A model generated the notes under the pieces. That model was not told where the DNA came from, ran no database searches, and saw nothing but the letters and a program-made list of their open reading frames with translations. Both the position numbers and the translations under genes were made by a program. From assembly GCF_000741525.1 (NCBI RefSeq), contig NZ_JGYP01000002.1, forward strand, positions 744,001-808,000: 64,000 bases of DNA, read 5' to 3'. The stretch's first letter is position 1; each line of letters starts with the position of its first letter. Shown one piece after another: positions 45,233-54,003 of this stretch. The DNA is from Bifidobacterium bohemicum DSM 22767. GTDB taxonomy: Bacteria > Actinomycetota > Actinomycetes > Actinomycetales > Bifidobacteriaceae.

Positions 45233-45427
45233 TCACGCGACCACACGCTGAACCTTACCTGCCTTGAGGCATTTGGCGCACACGCGCACGCGGACATTCT
45301 GCCCGTCAACGGTGGTGCGGACCTGCTGGAGGTTCGGGCGGAAGACGCGCTTATTGCGGATATGTGAATGCGAAACAGTGTAACCGGACTGCGGTCCCTT
45401 GCCGCACACCGCGCAACGAGCTGCCAT
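45233..45427 (-). CDS. rpmB: 50S ribosomal protein L28
   Basis: The 64-residue protein is a complete L28. It begins [27 protein letters not shown] and ends [18 protein letters not shown]. The four Cys (CAVC and CAKC, with CX2C spacing) mark the zinc-binding form. AGGGAG precedes ATG by 6 nt. It is monocistronic, with a strong terminator downstream; 45428-45635 shows nothing else. Confidence 0.96.
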   Translation of the reverse strand: MAARCAVCGKGPQSGYTVSHSHIRNKRVFRPNLQQVRTTVDGQNVRVRVCAKCLKAGKVQRVVA

Positions 45428-45635
45428 GATGACTCCCTATAATTGACTATACGCCTATATGCCCTGAGACTAAGCCGTTGGGCCACCCAAAGCATGCAAC
45501 TTCTCAAGTATACATGATGCCCGGACCAGCCTTGGCACGACACCATAGGCCCCTTCGACCGGCTTTCGGCGGTGGCCGCGGGAAAGACCTTCAACTCCAT
45601 GCCCTGCGTTACATTTAAGCGTATACATAATACAT

Positions 45636-46475
45636 GTGGGACGGGTCTTCCGCGTCTTCATCGCAATAGCACAAGATTACAACGCACGTATCGCCGCATC
45701 CGGACAATACCATTTGGGTGAAGTGCGTGACGTGTTCAGCAGACACCCGGACGAGGATACCGAATCGATCAAGGATGCGGAATACCAATCCATGTTGCAT
45801 AAGCCTCGCAGGGTAATGGGCGCCCTACGCATCCCCAAGGTCTCGATCAATCTTCCGATCTACCACGGCACCGCCTCGTCCACGCTGGCCGTCGGCGCAG
45901 GGCATCTTTACGGCACCTGCCTGTCGGCGGCAAATCCACCAACAGCGTGCTCACGGGCCATCGTGGCCTGCCTGACGCCCTGCTGTTCACCCGTCTCGAC
46001 GAATTGGGCAGGGGCGACCCGATATACATACAAACCCTCAGCCGCACCATCGGGTATAGGGTCACCGCCCTTCGCGTCGTCAAACCGACCGACACGCGTT
46101 TCTACAAGGTGGTGCCAGGCAAGGATCTCGTGACGCTGATGACCTGCACTCCGTACGGGGTAAACACCGAACGTCTCGTCATCGCAGCCGAACGCGCCAA
46201 CATCCCCGAAGAGATCCCCCGATCTTGCCGACAACAAGGACGCCGTGCTTCACGGCACGGTAACCGCGATAGTGCTGCTGCTGGCCGGCCTGGCATGGAT
46301 CCTGATCCGAAACGCCTGCGCCATTGCCCCCCCCCCGCCTTGGCACTACGACGGTTCCCCCGTACCGAAGACCGGCCCGTTCCCGCGCCTGCTCGACCGA
46401 GGTCCGCCGAATCTAGGCAGCCTGCCTGGCCTGTCCAACAGCCGAAAGCAACAACGCAACCAGCTGGGGCCATAA
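45636..46475 (+). pseudogene. Class C sortase, broken by two frameshifts and N-terminal loss
   Basis: Three frames together encode a pilus-type (class C) sortase. Frame 1 (45636-45917): the YNARIAASGQ helix, MGALRIPKVSINLPIYHGT and GAGHLYGT. Frame 2 (from ~45917): SVLTGHRGLPDALLFTRLDEL with the catalytic His, then LVTLMTCTPYGVNTERL with the catalytic Cys and Arg. Frame 3 (46221-46475): a C-terminal membrane helix VTAIVLLLAGLAWILI. The first break needs one added base near 45917; the second is one extra C in the C5 run at 46216-46220. The usual N-terminal membrane helix is missing. A C10 tract (46327-46336) lies in frame 3. No pilin genes are adjacent, so it appears to be a relic. Confidence 0.85.
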
Positions 46476-46872
46476 GCATAGGCAACCCATTGGCTCGAGA
46501 TCATTCGAGGATCCGGGACAGCCATTATTCGTTCGCCAGATTATCCAAACACGGCGCGGCAATGCCGATCGGAGAACGGATTCCTGCCGCCGCATTTTCA
46601 TATTCGCATCTCATCGTATTATCGCTCTGGGCGTAATACTGGCCGATCGTTGAGCCTGCACTTAGAGTTGAGAGGTCATTACAATTCAACAATTTGAGCT
46701 ACAAGTCATTCTGCCGATCGACAATTCTGAAGTTTTCACCTCACTCGGGCAAAGAGGGAATCGCTATTTGGCAGATCGTCGTTTCAATTGGCGCAAAACG
46801 TAATTGCCGCCTAAGATGGTGGCAATAGCGCGTTGCGCAAGAATAACTACGTAACACAATCAGGGAAGCACA

Positions 46873-47643
46873 ATGTCCAGACCACGTCATGACTCAAGCC
46901 AGCCGTCGGCTACTATTCGCATGGAAGAAGCGTTCTGGGAGTTGCTCGAAGAGAAGCGGTATAGCAAAATCACCGTCACCGATATCGTCGAACGGGCAGA
47001 CGTGAACCGCAACTCGTTCTACTATCATTACAACAAATTGAACGCCCTGGCACAGTCGGCCGTGCGCCACTGCGTCGAAGACATCGTCAAGACGTTGCCG
47101 GAGATAGGCCAGGATTACTCGGAGACATGGCGCAACATCGTGGTACAGACCTTAGGCGTGCCATCGAACATGAAGAACCTCAGACGCATTCGCCTGCTCG
47201 TCGGCGAGCACAGTTGCGCACGGCTGTTGGAGTGCATCAACGAAACAATGTACGACTGCTTAGGCAAGTGGCTCAACTTGGGCGACGAAATCGGGACCGT
47301 CTCAGGGCTGACGCTGGAGTTCACCGTCGGCGGCCTCCTGTGCCTCATATCCGCTTGGCCCGCTCTTAAACACCATTGCAACATCAATGAATTGAATAAC
47401 CTCGACAGCGCCCTGATCGCACGATCGGTATACCTGACCCTGACCAACGAACGTGCACCCTCCCTCCAGATACAACTACTGCGTATGGCCCTCAAAGAAA
47501 CCAATGACTCAATGATCGACGCGATCCACAAGACCGAAACGGAGGACCCTGAGTTCAAACAGGAAATGGACAGCCTACTTGTAGGCATGCGGCACGCCGA
47601 GCAGCGAAACGACAATCCACAAGCGCCCCACACCTCGGAGTAA
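46873..47643 (+). CDS. TetR/AcrR-family transcriptional regulator
   Basis: An N-terminal TetR helix-turn-helix is at about residues 14-58 (ATIRMEEAFWELLEEKRYSKITVTDIVERADVNRNSFYYHYNK). The C-terminal ligand domain is unlike any I can assign, and a hydrophilic tail follows. ATG 46873 is preceded by AGGGAAG. The gene is followed at 78 bp by an MscS channel gene in the same direction, but that gene seems to have its own promoter. 46476-46872 contains AT-rich DNA without a recognisable gene; the regulator's promoter should be there. Confidence 0.85.
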   Translation: MSRPRHDSSQPSATIRMEEAFWELLEEKRYSKITVTDIVERADVNRNSFYYHYNKLNALAQSAVRHCVEDIVKTLPEIGQDYSETWRNIVVQTLGVPSNMKNLRRIRLLVGEHSCARLLECINETMYDCLGKWLNLGDEIGTVSGLTLEFTVGGLLCLISAWPALKHHCNINELNNLDSALIARSVYLTLTNERAPSLQIQLLRMALKETNDSMIDAIHKTETEDPEFKQEMDSLLVGMRHAEQRNDNPQAPHTSE

Positions 47644-47721
47644 GACCGTCGGATAGACCACGGACACATCAAGTCTCCACAATGAGGCACGCAATGCCTC
47701 CATTGCGCTAGGATACTTGAT

Positions 47722-48477
47722 ATGGAGTTCCTATTGACATGGCTGAAGCGCAACGACTATAAGCTCATTTTCCTCGCCGTCACCGTGCTCGTGGCTTTTA
47801 TTGCGGCAAAGATCGCGGCAAAGACATTGAGACGTCTGCTTGACAGGTCGAACATCCCGAACGCCTCGATTTTCGTCAACCTCGTGCTTGCCGCAATCTG
47901 GATAATCGCCGCGGCCATGGTGCTCCAACCGGTCTTTGGGATCAATCCCACCACCATCGTCACCGCTCTGGGCATAGGTGGCTTGGCCATTTCGCTCGGC
48001 CTTAAAGACACCATCGCCAATATCGTGTCCGGTTTCGGACTAATGGCCGGGCACGTCATCCAACCCGGCGACTACGTCTCCATCTCCGGCGTCACGGGAA
48101 TCGTAAAGGACATCACCTGGCGGCAAACCGTGGTACGGGAGGCCAACGGCAACGAACTGATCATCCCCAACTCCGTGCTCAACACCTCACAACTTGAACG
48201 ACTGGACGACCTCAACACATCCTGCATCACCGTCCCGTTCACCATCAAGCCCGGCACGGATCTCAGCAAGGCCTTGGAAAAGCTGACACAGCATGCGACG
48301 GATGCGACTTCGGGGCTTGCCCTGCGCAAACCGTCGATACGCATACGCCTCATCAGCTATGCCGCCGCCACGGGAACCTCGGCCGAGTTGCTCGCGTTCG
48401 CCAAGGAGACCACCTCTCCGGACACTCTGCGCAACACGGTCGTCAAGAGTCTGGCCGCCGAAGAGTTCATCGCCTGA
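47722..48477 (+). CDS. Small-conductance mechanosensitive channel (MscS family)
   Basis: The 251-residue protein has three membrane helices at the N-terminus and an MscS core. TM1 is near 15-35 and TM2 near 53-75. The pore helix TM3 contains GIGGLAISLGLKDTIANIVSGFGL with the Gly/Ala packing of the family. A beta-domain follows (QPGDYVSISGVTGIVKDITWRQTVVRE, IPNSVLNTSQLERLD). It relieves turgor on osmotic downshift. A TAGGAT -10 element (47709-47714) lies 7 nt before ATG and no Shine-Dalgarno is present, suggesting a leaderless mRNA. 48478-48598 is the convergent gap to the CPBP gene. Confidence 0.9.
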   Translation: MEFLLTWLKRNDYKLIFLAVTVLVAFIAAKIAAKTLRRLLDRSNIPNASIFVNLVLAAIWIIAAAMVLQPVFGINPTTIVTALGIGGLAISLGLKDTIANIVSGFGLMAGHVIQPGDYVSISGVTGIVKDITWRQTVVREANGNELIIPNSVLNTSQLERLDDLNTSCITVPFTIKPGTDLSKALEKLTQHATDATSGLALRKPSIRIRLISYAAATGTSAELLAFAKETTSPDTLRNTVVKSLAAEEFIA

Positions 48478-48598
48478 GGTGCACCGGAGACATGAAATGC
48501 ACGGATGAAGGCAACCGGACGTCATGTCAAAAAGCCGTCCAAGCCGTGAGCGGCTACCGTATACCGGATGCCCTTCAACACCGACATCATGGAAACGG

Positions 48599-50200
48599 TC
48601 AGGAAACCAACGACACCACCATCAAAATTGCCGAAAGTATCGCAAACGTGATTATTCCTGCGTTCCCCAACGCAACCTTAGCGCGGAAACCAGCCGGGAT
48701 CTCCTGCGGAGTGCGGTGGAAAATCAACTTCTTACGGTTCACGATGGCGACGATGACACCTACAACGGTCAACACCAATCGGAACAGCAGCAACACCAGC
48801 AACGGTAGCAACTCCATGACCTGCCCGCTTCGCACCAGCCTCAAGAGGTCGGATGAGTCGCCGCCCAAAGCATCCATCGTCTTCTGACTTATCATTGACA
48901 TACATATCATCGGCAGGAATCCTCCGATGAAGTTGAACAGCATATGCATGGCGACCGTGTAGCGCATCCGCCCCGTACGCACGTACACATAGCCCAGAAT
49001 CAACCCTAACCCAGCGGCATAGAAGAATTGGAAGAGGTTGCCGTGGAGTAGTCCGAAAATGACCGCCGATACCACGATCGCTAGCTTTTCACCGTACGGC
49101 AGCAGGCGATCAATAACCAGTTTGCGGCAAAGCCACTCCTCGAAAATCGGTGCGAGAATCACGGTAAACACGAACACGGAGCCAAGGTCAAGGCGGTTGA
49201 GCAGCTTGTCGAGCCCATTCTGCGCCTGACCGTTCGACACCAGATTCGAAAGCCCGGTGCCGATCAGACCGCCGACGAACGAGACGGGGAAACTAAGGGC
49301 GAACAGCCCGAAGAACCGGGCGGGTCCGATGCGCGATGTGGTGCGTTGAATCACAGGTAATCGGCGGAAAATCAATAGTGACAGCGGAATCGCCACCAAG
49401 TACAGCGGACCGTTGCCCAAAACGATCGTCGCCCAACCCGGCAAATGGGAGACGGGGCCGACGAAGGCCGTAACAACGGACGTAATGATGAGCTGAAGCA
49501 GCATCCACACCGCCACAACCATCACCATGGCGAACCCGACGGCGGAGAAGACCTTCCGCGCAGACCGAAGCCACTGCTGCATATGCTGGTTGACCCAATA
49601 CATCGGTTGGGGTCGGGACTGAGTCTGTGGGATATATTGCGGTCGATACTGCAACCACGGTTCGGACTGCGGTCGGGCCGCATACTGATACTGCTGTTGC
49701 AACTGTGGTTGCGCAGGATATAGGGGTTGCGGACGGTTTTGCGACTGGGACCCAGATACGTACTGCGGCTGGGATTGAGTCTGTGGAAGATATTGATATT
49801 GTGGTTGCGGTGTTGGAGCGTACTGTGATTGCGGCTGGTACGCCTGTTGCGACTGGCGCTCGGACTGCGGCTCAACCCGGTACCGATTGTACGACAGGTA
49901 CTGGGGTTGAGGTCGCTGCGGATTCTGCGGGTACTGACTCTGTTGGGCGACGTGCTGCGGCTGGCTTGGGCGCTGAGACTGAGCCTGCCATTGAACCCCC
50001 TGTCGCGATTCGAAAACCTGTCCGGCCGGTACAGTAGCGGAATCATCCGGCTCGTCCGCAACACGAGGTACCCCGCCCTCGGTCGCGTCCGAAACAGGCT
50101 GCGAAGCCGCAACAATACCATCCGGTGATGTTGCGCAATCGTCGACCTTCAAACGGCCTCCATGCCCTGAACCATCAAAACGAGGCTGCTGATCGTCCAC
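48599..50200 (-). CDS. CPBP-family intramembrane metalloprotease with Gln/Pro/Tyr-rich N-terminus
   Basis: Residues about 60-210 are a low-complexity Gln/Pro/Tyr/Ser-rich segment with recurring PQYQYLPQ-like units. About eight membrane helices follow. The CPBP (CAAX protease/bacteriocin-processing) motifs are intact: PIFEEWLCRKL supplies E354-E355 and R359 (EExxxR), and FGLLHGNLFQFFYAAGLGLILGYVYVRTG gives the second motif with His. A later MHMLFNFIGGF adds the HxxxN motif. The family cleaves membrane substrates or confers bacteriocin immunity; the target is unknown. The N-terminal tail is cytoplasmic by the positive-inside rule. It is 533 residues and convergent with the mscS-like gene. Confidence 0.86.
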   Translation of the reverse strand: MDDQQPRFDGSGHGGRLKVDDCATSPDGIVAASQPVSDATEGGVPRVADEPDDSATVPAGQVFESRQGVQWQAQSQRPSQPQHVAQQSQYPQNPQRPQPQYLSYNRYRVEPQSERQSQQAYQPQSQYAPTPQPQYQYLPQTQSQPQYVSGSQSQNRPQPLYPAQPQLQQQYQYAARPQSEPWLQYRPQYIPQTQSRPQPMYWVNQHMQQWLRSARKVFSAVGFAMVMVVAVWMLLQLIITSVVTAFVGPVSHLPGWATIVLGNGPLYLVAIPLSLLIFRRLPVIQRTTSRIGPARFFGLFALSFPVSFVGGLIGTGLSNLVSNGQAQNGLDKLLNRLDLGSVFVFTVILAPIFEEWLCRKLVIDRLLPYGEKLAIVVSAVIFGLLHGNLFQFFYAAGLGLILGYVYVRTGRMRYTVAMHMLFNFIGGFLPMICMSMISQKTMDALGGDSSDLLRLVRSGQVMELLPLLVLLLFRLVLTVVGVIVAIVNRKKLIFHRTPQEIPAGFRAKVALGNAGIITFAILSAILMVVSLVS

Positions 50201-50324
50201 GTTCCCACCTTCATCCCTGGTTTGTACCGCAGTGCCTTATGCCTCAGCAGCGCCAAATTCGCAGATCGGAACCGCACCCAGCATTACCGGTAACATTAGC
50301 ACACCGTTATACTCGGTCACGCGG

Positions 50325-51533
50325 CTATCTCGACACCCCGTCGATCAGTCTGCTGATCAGTTCACCGTACTCCACGCCAGTGGCCTGCCAGGCCTTGGGG
50401 TACATCGAAATCGGAGTGAAACCGGGCATGGTGTTGATCTCGTTGACCATAACCGTACCGTCGGGAGTCACGAACGTATCGACTCGAGACAAACCCGCGC
50501 CATCCACAGCCTTGAACGCCTGAACCGCGATACGGCGCACTCGTTCAAGAACCTCGGCCGGCAGTCGGGCAGGAACCTCGACATGCGAAGCCCGCGAATC
50601 GGTGTATTTGCTGTCGAAATCGTAGAACTGGTCACCGCCGTCCTCGCGCCTGTCGAGCACTATCTCACCGGGCCATGCGGCCTGCGGCTCCTCAGTGGCC
50701 ACCGGCGCCAAGATTGCGCATTCAATCTCGCGTCCTTCGATGCCCTGCTCGACCAGAACCTTCCAGTCATGACGCGAGGCCTCCAGCAGCGCGGCCGCCA
50801 ACTCGGCCTCGTCACGCGGGTTTTCCAGCTTGGTCACCCCGAAGCTGGAGCCGGCACGGGACGGCTTGACAAAGAGCGGATATTTGAGTTTTGCATCGTT
50901 TATGCGTGACATGACCTGCTTGGCACCGGCCGTGAATCCATCGGCTGCGTCAAACCCGCGCGTATCCACAACGACATCGGGTGCCACGGGGATACCGGCC
51001 GCGCGCAACAGCGCCTTCGTGAAAGCCTTGTCCATGCAGGCGGCAGAAGCAAAGACGCCACAACCGACGTACGGCACGCCCATCATCTCCAATAGGCCCT
51101 GCACCGTGCCATCTTCGCCGTAAGGACCATGCAATACAGGAAAAACGGCGTCTATGAAACCAAGGGAGACGAGGCTGCCGTCAGGCTGACGGGCGAAGAA
51201 GCCGTTGTTGCCAAGGGACACATCGAGCACCACCGGGCTAGGGGCCGTAACGCCGATAGTCGAGGCGCTTCGCGACACAACCGAGCCTTGGTCCGACGCT
51301 GGCGCCGGCCGGTCAACAACGTCCCGAACCACGGGCATGGAACCGTCGCTGACATCAAATTCACGTGGATCGGGACCGCCAACCACCCACTGACCGTCCT
51401 TGGTGATCCCGATCGGCACCGGCTCGAAGCGCCCGGTGTCGATGGCGCTGAGAACACCTGCCGCTGAAATACAGGAAATCGAATGCTCGTCCGCCTTACC
51501 GCCATACAGTACCATCACGCGTTTTCTACGCAT
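50325..51533 (-). CDS. ddl: D-alanine--D-alanine ligase
   Basis: This ATP-grasp enzyme joins two D-Ala for peptidoglycan precursors. N-terminal VMVLYGGKADEHSISCISAAGVL is typical of the DdlA type. GPYGEDGTVQGLLEMMGVPYVGCGVFASAACMDKAFTK and KYPLFVKPSRAGSSFGVTKL form the ATP-grasp core. SRVDTFVTPDGTVMVNEINTMPGFTPISMYPKAW carries the metal-binding Glu/Asn. At 402 residues it is slightly long, because of a hydrophilic loop near residues 75-105. GAGGTTGAG precedes ATG 51533. It is 217 bp downstream of gpsA, same strand. Confidence 0.96.
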   Translation of the reverse strand: MRRKRVMVLYGGKADEHSISCISAAGVLSAIDTGRFEPVPIGITKDGQWVVGGPDPREFDVSDGSMPVVRDVVDRPAPASDQGSVVSRSASTIGVTAPSPVVLDVSLGNNGFFARQPDGSLVSLGFIDAVFPVLHGPYGEDGTVQGLLEMMGVPYVGCGVFASAACMDKAFTKALLRAAGIPVAPDVVVDTRGFDAADGFTAGAKQVMSRINDAKLKYPLFVKPSRAGSSFGVTKLENPRDEAELAAALLEASRHDWKVLVEQGIEGREIECAILAPVATEEPQAAWPGEIVLDRREDGGDQFYDFDSKYTDSRASHVEVPARLPAEVLERVRRIAVQAFKAVDGAGLSRVDTFVTPDGTVMVNEINTMPGFTPISMYPKAWQATGVEYGELISRLIDGVSR

Positions 51534-51750
51534 CTCAACCTCAATTCACCAAGACATGATTCTTCAGCCAAGACTAGTCGCCAATGCGAGCAGCACAAGA
51601 ACGCGAGCGCACATTGGCACAAACCCGATGCAGAACGGGTCGTACATCGTCGTGATGGAAAAGCGCATCGCGATCCGTCACAATCAATGTTTCAGCCGGG
51701 TTGTCGCAACAGGCTCCTGAGGGCCTCGCGGCCCGTCCGCCCCCGACCTT

Positions 51751-52746
51751 TCAGCGTTCCCAGTCGCCACCCATCGCTTGTTCGAGCATCCGGGCGCAAT
51801 CAATGCCTTCCTCAAGCACGGTTTGCATCGCGCTTGCCAAGGACGTGGGGACGCCGAGCGACTTGCCCATCGCCACGACCGCGGCGGTGGTAGGCACGCC
51901 TTCAGCCACGCCATCACTGACCTTCGCGGCCTGTTCGACACTCAGCCCCTTGCCGAGATTCGCGCCGAACGTATAATTGCGGCTCAACGGGGAGGCGCAG
52001 GTCGCGATCAGATCGCCCACCCCCGCAAGACCATAGAAGGTTTCCGCCTTGGCGCCGGCGGCCACGCCGAGCTGCACGAGCTCCGAAAGCCCCTCTGACT
52101 GGACCATCGCGGCCGTGTTCTCGCCATAACCTGCCCCGCGCGTCATACCTACGGCCAAAGCGACGACGTTCTTGAGCGAGCCGCACAATTCCAAGCCAAT
52201 CACATCGTCGGAAGCGTACAGCTTGAAATACCTGGTGGCGGCTGCCTGCGCGACGAAGTACGCCACGGCAAGATCGGCGGAGGCCACCACCGCGCCTGTT
52301 GGTTCACGCGCGGCGACCTCCCGACTGAGGTTCGGGCCCGAAATGGCCGCGAACCGCTCGGCGGGCAGGCCACCGAGCGCCTCGCGCACCACCTGATCCA
52401 TACGCTTGTCCGTGGAGCGCTCAATGCCCTTCATCAGAGAAACGACGACGGCATCCTGCGCGATCATCGGAGCGAAGGGCTCCAACGCCTCGCGAGCATG
52501 CTGGGCCGCGATGGCGACCACCACGATCCGCGCGCCTTCGACGGCCTGAGCCCTGTCGCCCGTGGCGGTCATATTGACCGGCAGACGTCCGACACTGGGC
52601 AGACGCACCTCGTTGCAGTGACGGTCGCGTATGCCCTCCACGATCTGGGGCTCGCGCGCCCACATCATCACGTCGTTGCCCGCGTCCGCGAGCACCTGGC
52701 CGAAGGCCGTGCCCCACGCGCCTGCACCCAATACGGCGATTCTCAT
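51751..52746 (-). CDS. gpsA: Glycerol-3-phosphate dehydrogenase [NAD(P)+]
   Basis: GpsA makes sn-glycerol-3-phosphate from dihydroxyacetone phosphate for phospholipids. The Rossmann motif is VLGAGAWGTAFGQVLAD, and LMKGIE and SGPNLSREVA (substrate loop) are present. The catalytic Lys is in LCGSLKNVVALAVGM. The start is ATG 52746; a longer frame to 52854 overlaps plsC. The ATG overlaps the plsC stop (ATGA), so plsC and gpsA are coupled, which fits a phosphatidic-acid pathway pair. Confidence 0.96.
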   Translation of the reverse strand: MRIAVLGAGAWGTAFGQVLADAGNDVMMWAREPQIVEGIRDRHCNEVRLPSVGRLPVNMTATGDRAQAVEGARIVVVAIAAQHAREALEPFAPMIAQDAVVVSLMKGIERSTDKRMDQVVREALGGLPAERFAAISGPNLSREVAAREPTGAVVASADLAVAYFVAQAAATRYFKLYASDDVIGLELCGSLKNVVALAVGMTRGAGYGENTAAMVQSEGLSELVQLGVAAGAKAETFYGLAGVGDLIATCASPLSRNYTFGANLGKGLSVEQAAKVSDGVAEGVPTTAAVVAMGKSLGVPTSLASAMQTVLEEGIDCARMLEQAMGGDWER

Positions 52747-53759
52747 GACTGTGCCCCCTTGTCCACCATGTTCAGGCCCGGATCGACCCCGCTTTCGCCT
52801 ATTACGCCATCGGTCGGAGTTTCGGTCGCCAAAGCGGACGAGCCGATTCTCCAATCAAAGTCTTGCGGCCACGGTTTGCGGGTCATCGTGCGAAAATCCC
52901 AATAACCCTCGGCCGGAGGCTCCTCACCTCGGATTTCGGCCAGAAGGGCGACCAGGCGCAAATGGACACGTCGGACCAGCTCATCGACCAGCTCCTTTGG
53001 CGGTTCATCACCCCATGCACCCATGTCCTTCAACAAATCGCCGTATGGCAACCGATCGTCGAAACAGCTCACCACATTGCGACGCGGCCACGGCCACCAC
53101 TGATTGATGCTGGCGGCGCCCCAAGTGGCCGAGCAATGAAGCGGAACCTCCCGACCCAACCGGCGCGAAGCCTCAAGAGCAATGATACCGACGCCGGGCT
53201 TGAGACTCATCGGCCATTTTTGAGGGTCACGGGTCAGAGTACCTTCAGGCCATAAGGTCAGCGGACGGCCGGAAGCGAGAATCCTGATCGATTCGCTTTC
53301 GATGGCCAGCGCCTTGCCGCTGCCACGCTCGACCGGCTGCATGCCGACCAGCTGGAACCATCTGCCGATCAGCGGCCACGTTGCCATCTCCGCCTTGGCC
53401 ATGAAACGCGGACGACGGCCCTGATGGAAGATCGACATCATCGGGATAAAGACATCATACATCGCGACATGCGTGCAGGCGACAATGAACGGCCCGTTGG
53501 TCGGAACGCGATCGTATCCCCATGCCTTCACCCTGCTGCGCTGACGCATCACGATTGAAACGCCTTCAAGCAACCGCGCCGTGGCCCGTGGATTCTGCGC
53601 CCCGATTTCTGGCGCGTCTGGCATACGAGGCCCGTTGGGGTAATAACGCGTCACATCCACCAGATTATGCCGCTCACCCAGGCGCGCCACCTGCTCGTTG
53701 CTCAACGGCCGCACCGACGAGCGCGGCGAGGGTTTCCCTTTGGAAGTCATAGCGTCCAT
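52743..53759 (-). CDS. plsC: 1-acyl-sn-glycerol-3-phosphate acyltransferase family protein
   Basis: This LPLAT/PlsC-type acyltransferase adds the second fatty acid in phosphatidic acid synthesis. Motif I is CTHVAMYDVF (H97-X4-D102) and motif III WPEGTLTR (PEGT 171-174). RFMAKAEMATWPLIGRWFQLVGMQPVER is the conserved KxE/G-rich region between them. The frame is open back to 54059, but the first 100 residues look non-conserved; ATG 53759 (MDAMTSKGK) gives 338 residues, and ATG 53750 is an alternative. The C-terminus is hydrophilic. It overlaps gpsA by 4 nt. 53760-54003 contains no gene. Confidence 0.88.
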   Translation of the reverse strand: MDAMTSKGKPSPRSSVRPLSNEQVARLGERHNLVDVTRYYPNGPRMPDAPEIGAQNPRATARLLEGVSIVMRQRSRVKAWGYDRVPTNGPFIVACTHVAMYDVFIPMMSIFHQGRRPRFMAKAEMATWPLIGRWFQLVGMQPVERGSGKALAIESESIRILASGRPLTLWPEGTLTRDPQKWPMSLKPGVGIIALEASRRLGREVPLHCSATWGAASINQWWPWPRRNVVSCFDDRLPYGDLLKDMGAWGDEPPKELVDELVRRVHLRLVALLAEIRGEEPPAEGYWDFRTMTRKPWPQDFDWRIGSSALATETPTDGVIGESGVDPGLNMVDKGAQS

Positions 53760-54003
53760 TGTGCCCCAAGGCACGGAATACCGCTCTTCCGACCGTGATT
53801 TCGCGCAGAACCGGCCTTCAGCGGGCAACGGTTTCAATTCCACCGTCACTGCGCGTATGAAGGATCGCCGGCGCACCCCTCTGAAACCGAACACGGCAGG
53901 AACGGCCGTTTTGATTTTAGTAGGGCGACATGCGACGATGCCGGATGTCAACTGAATGAAAACCGCGAGCAGAATAAGGTCGAACGGAGGCGGGGTCCGA
54001 AAA

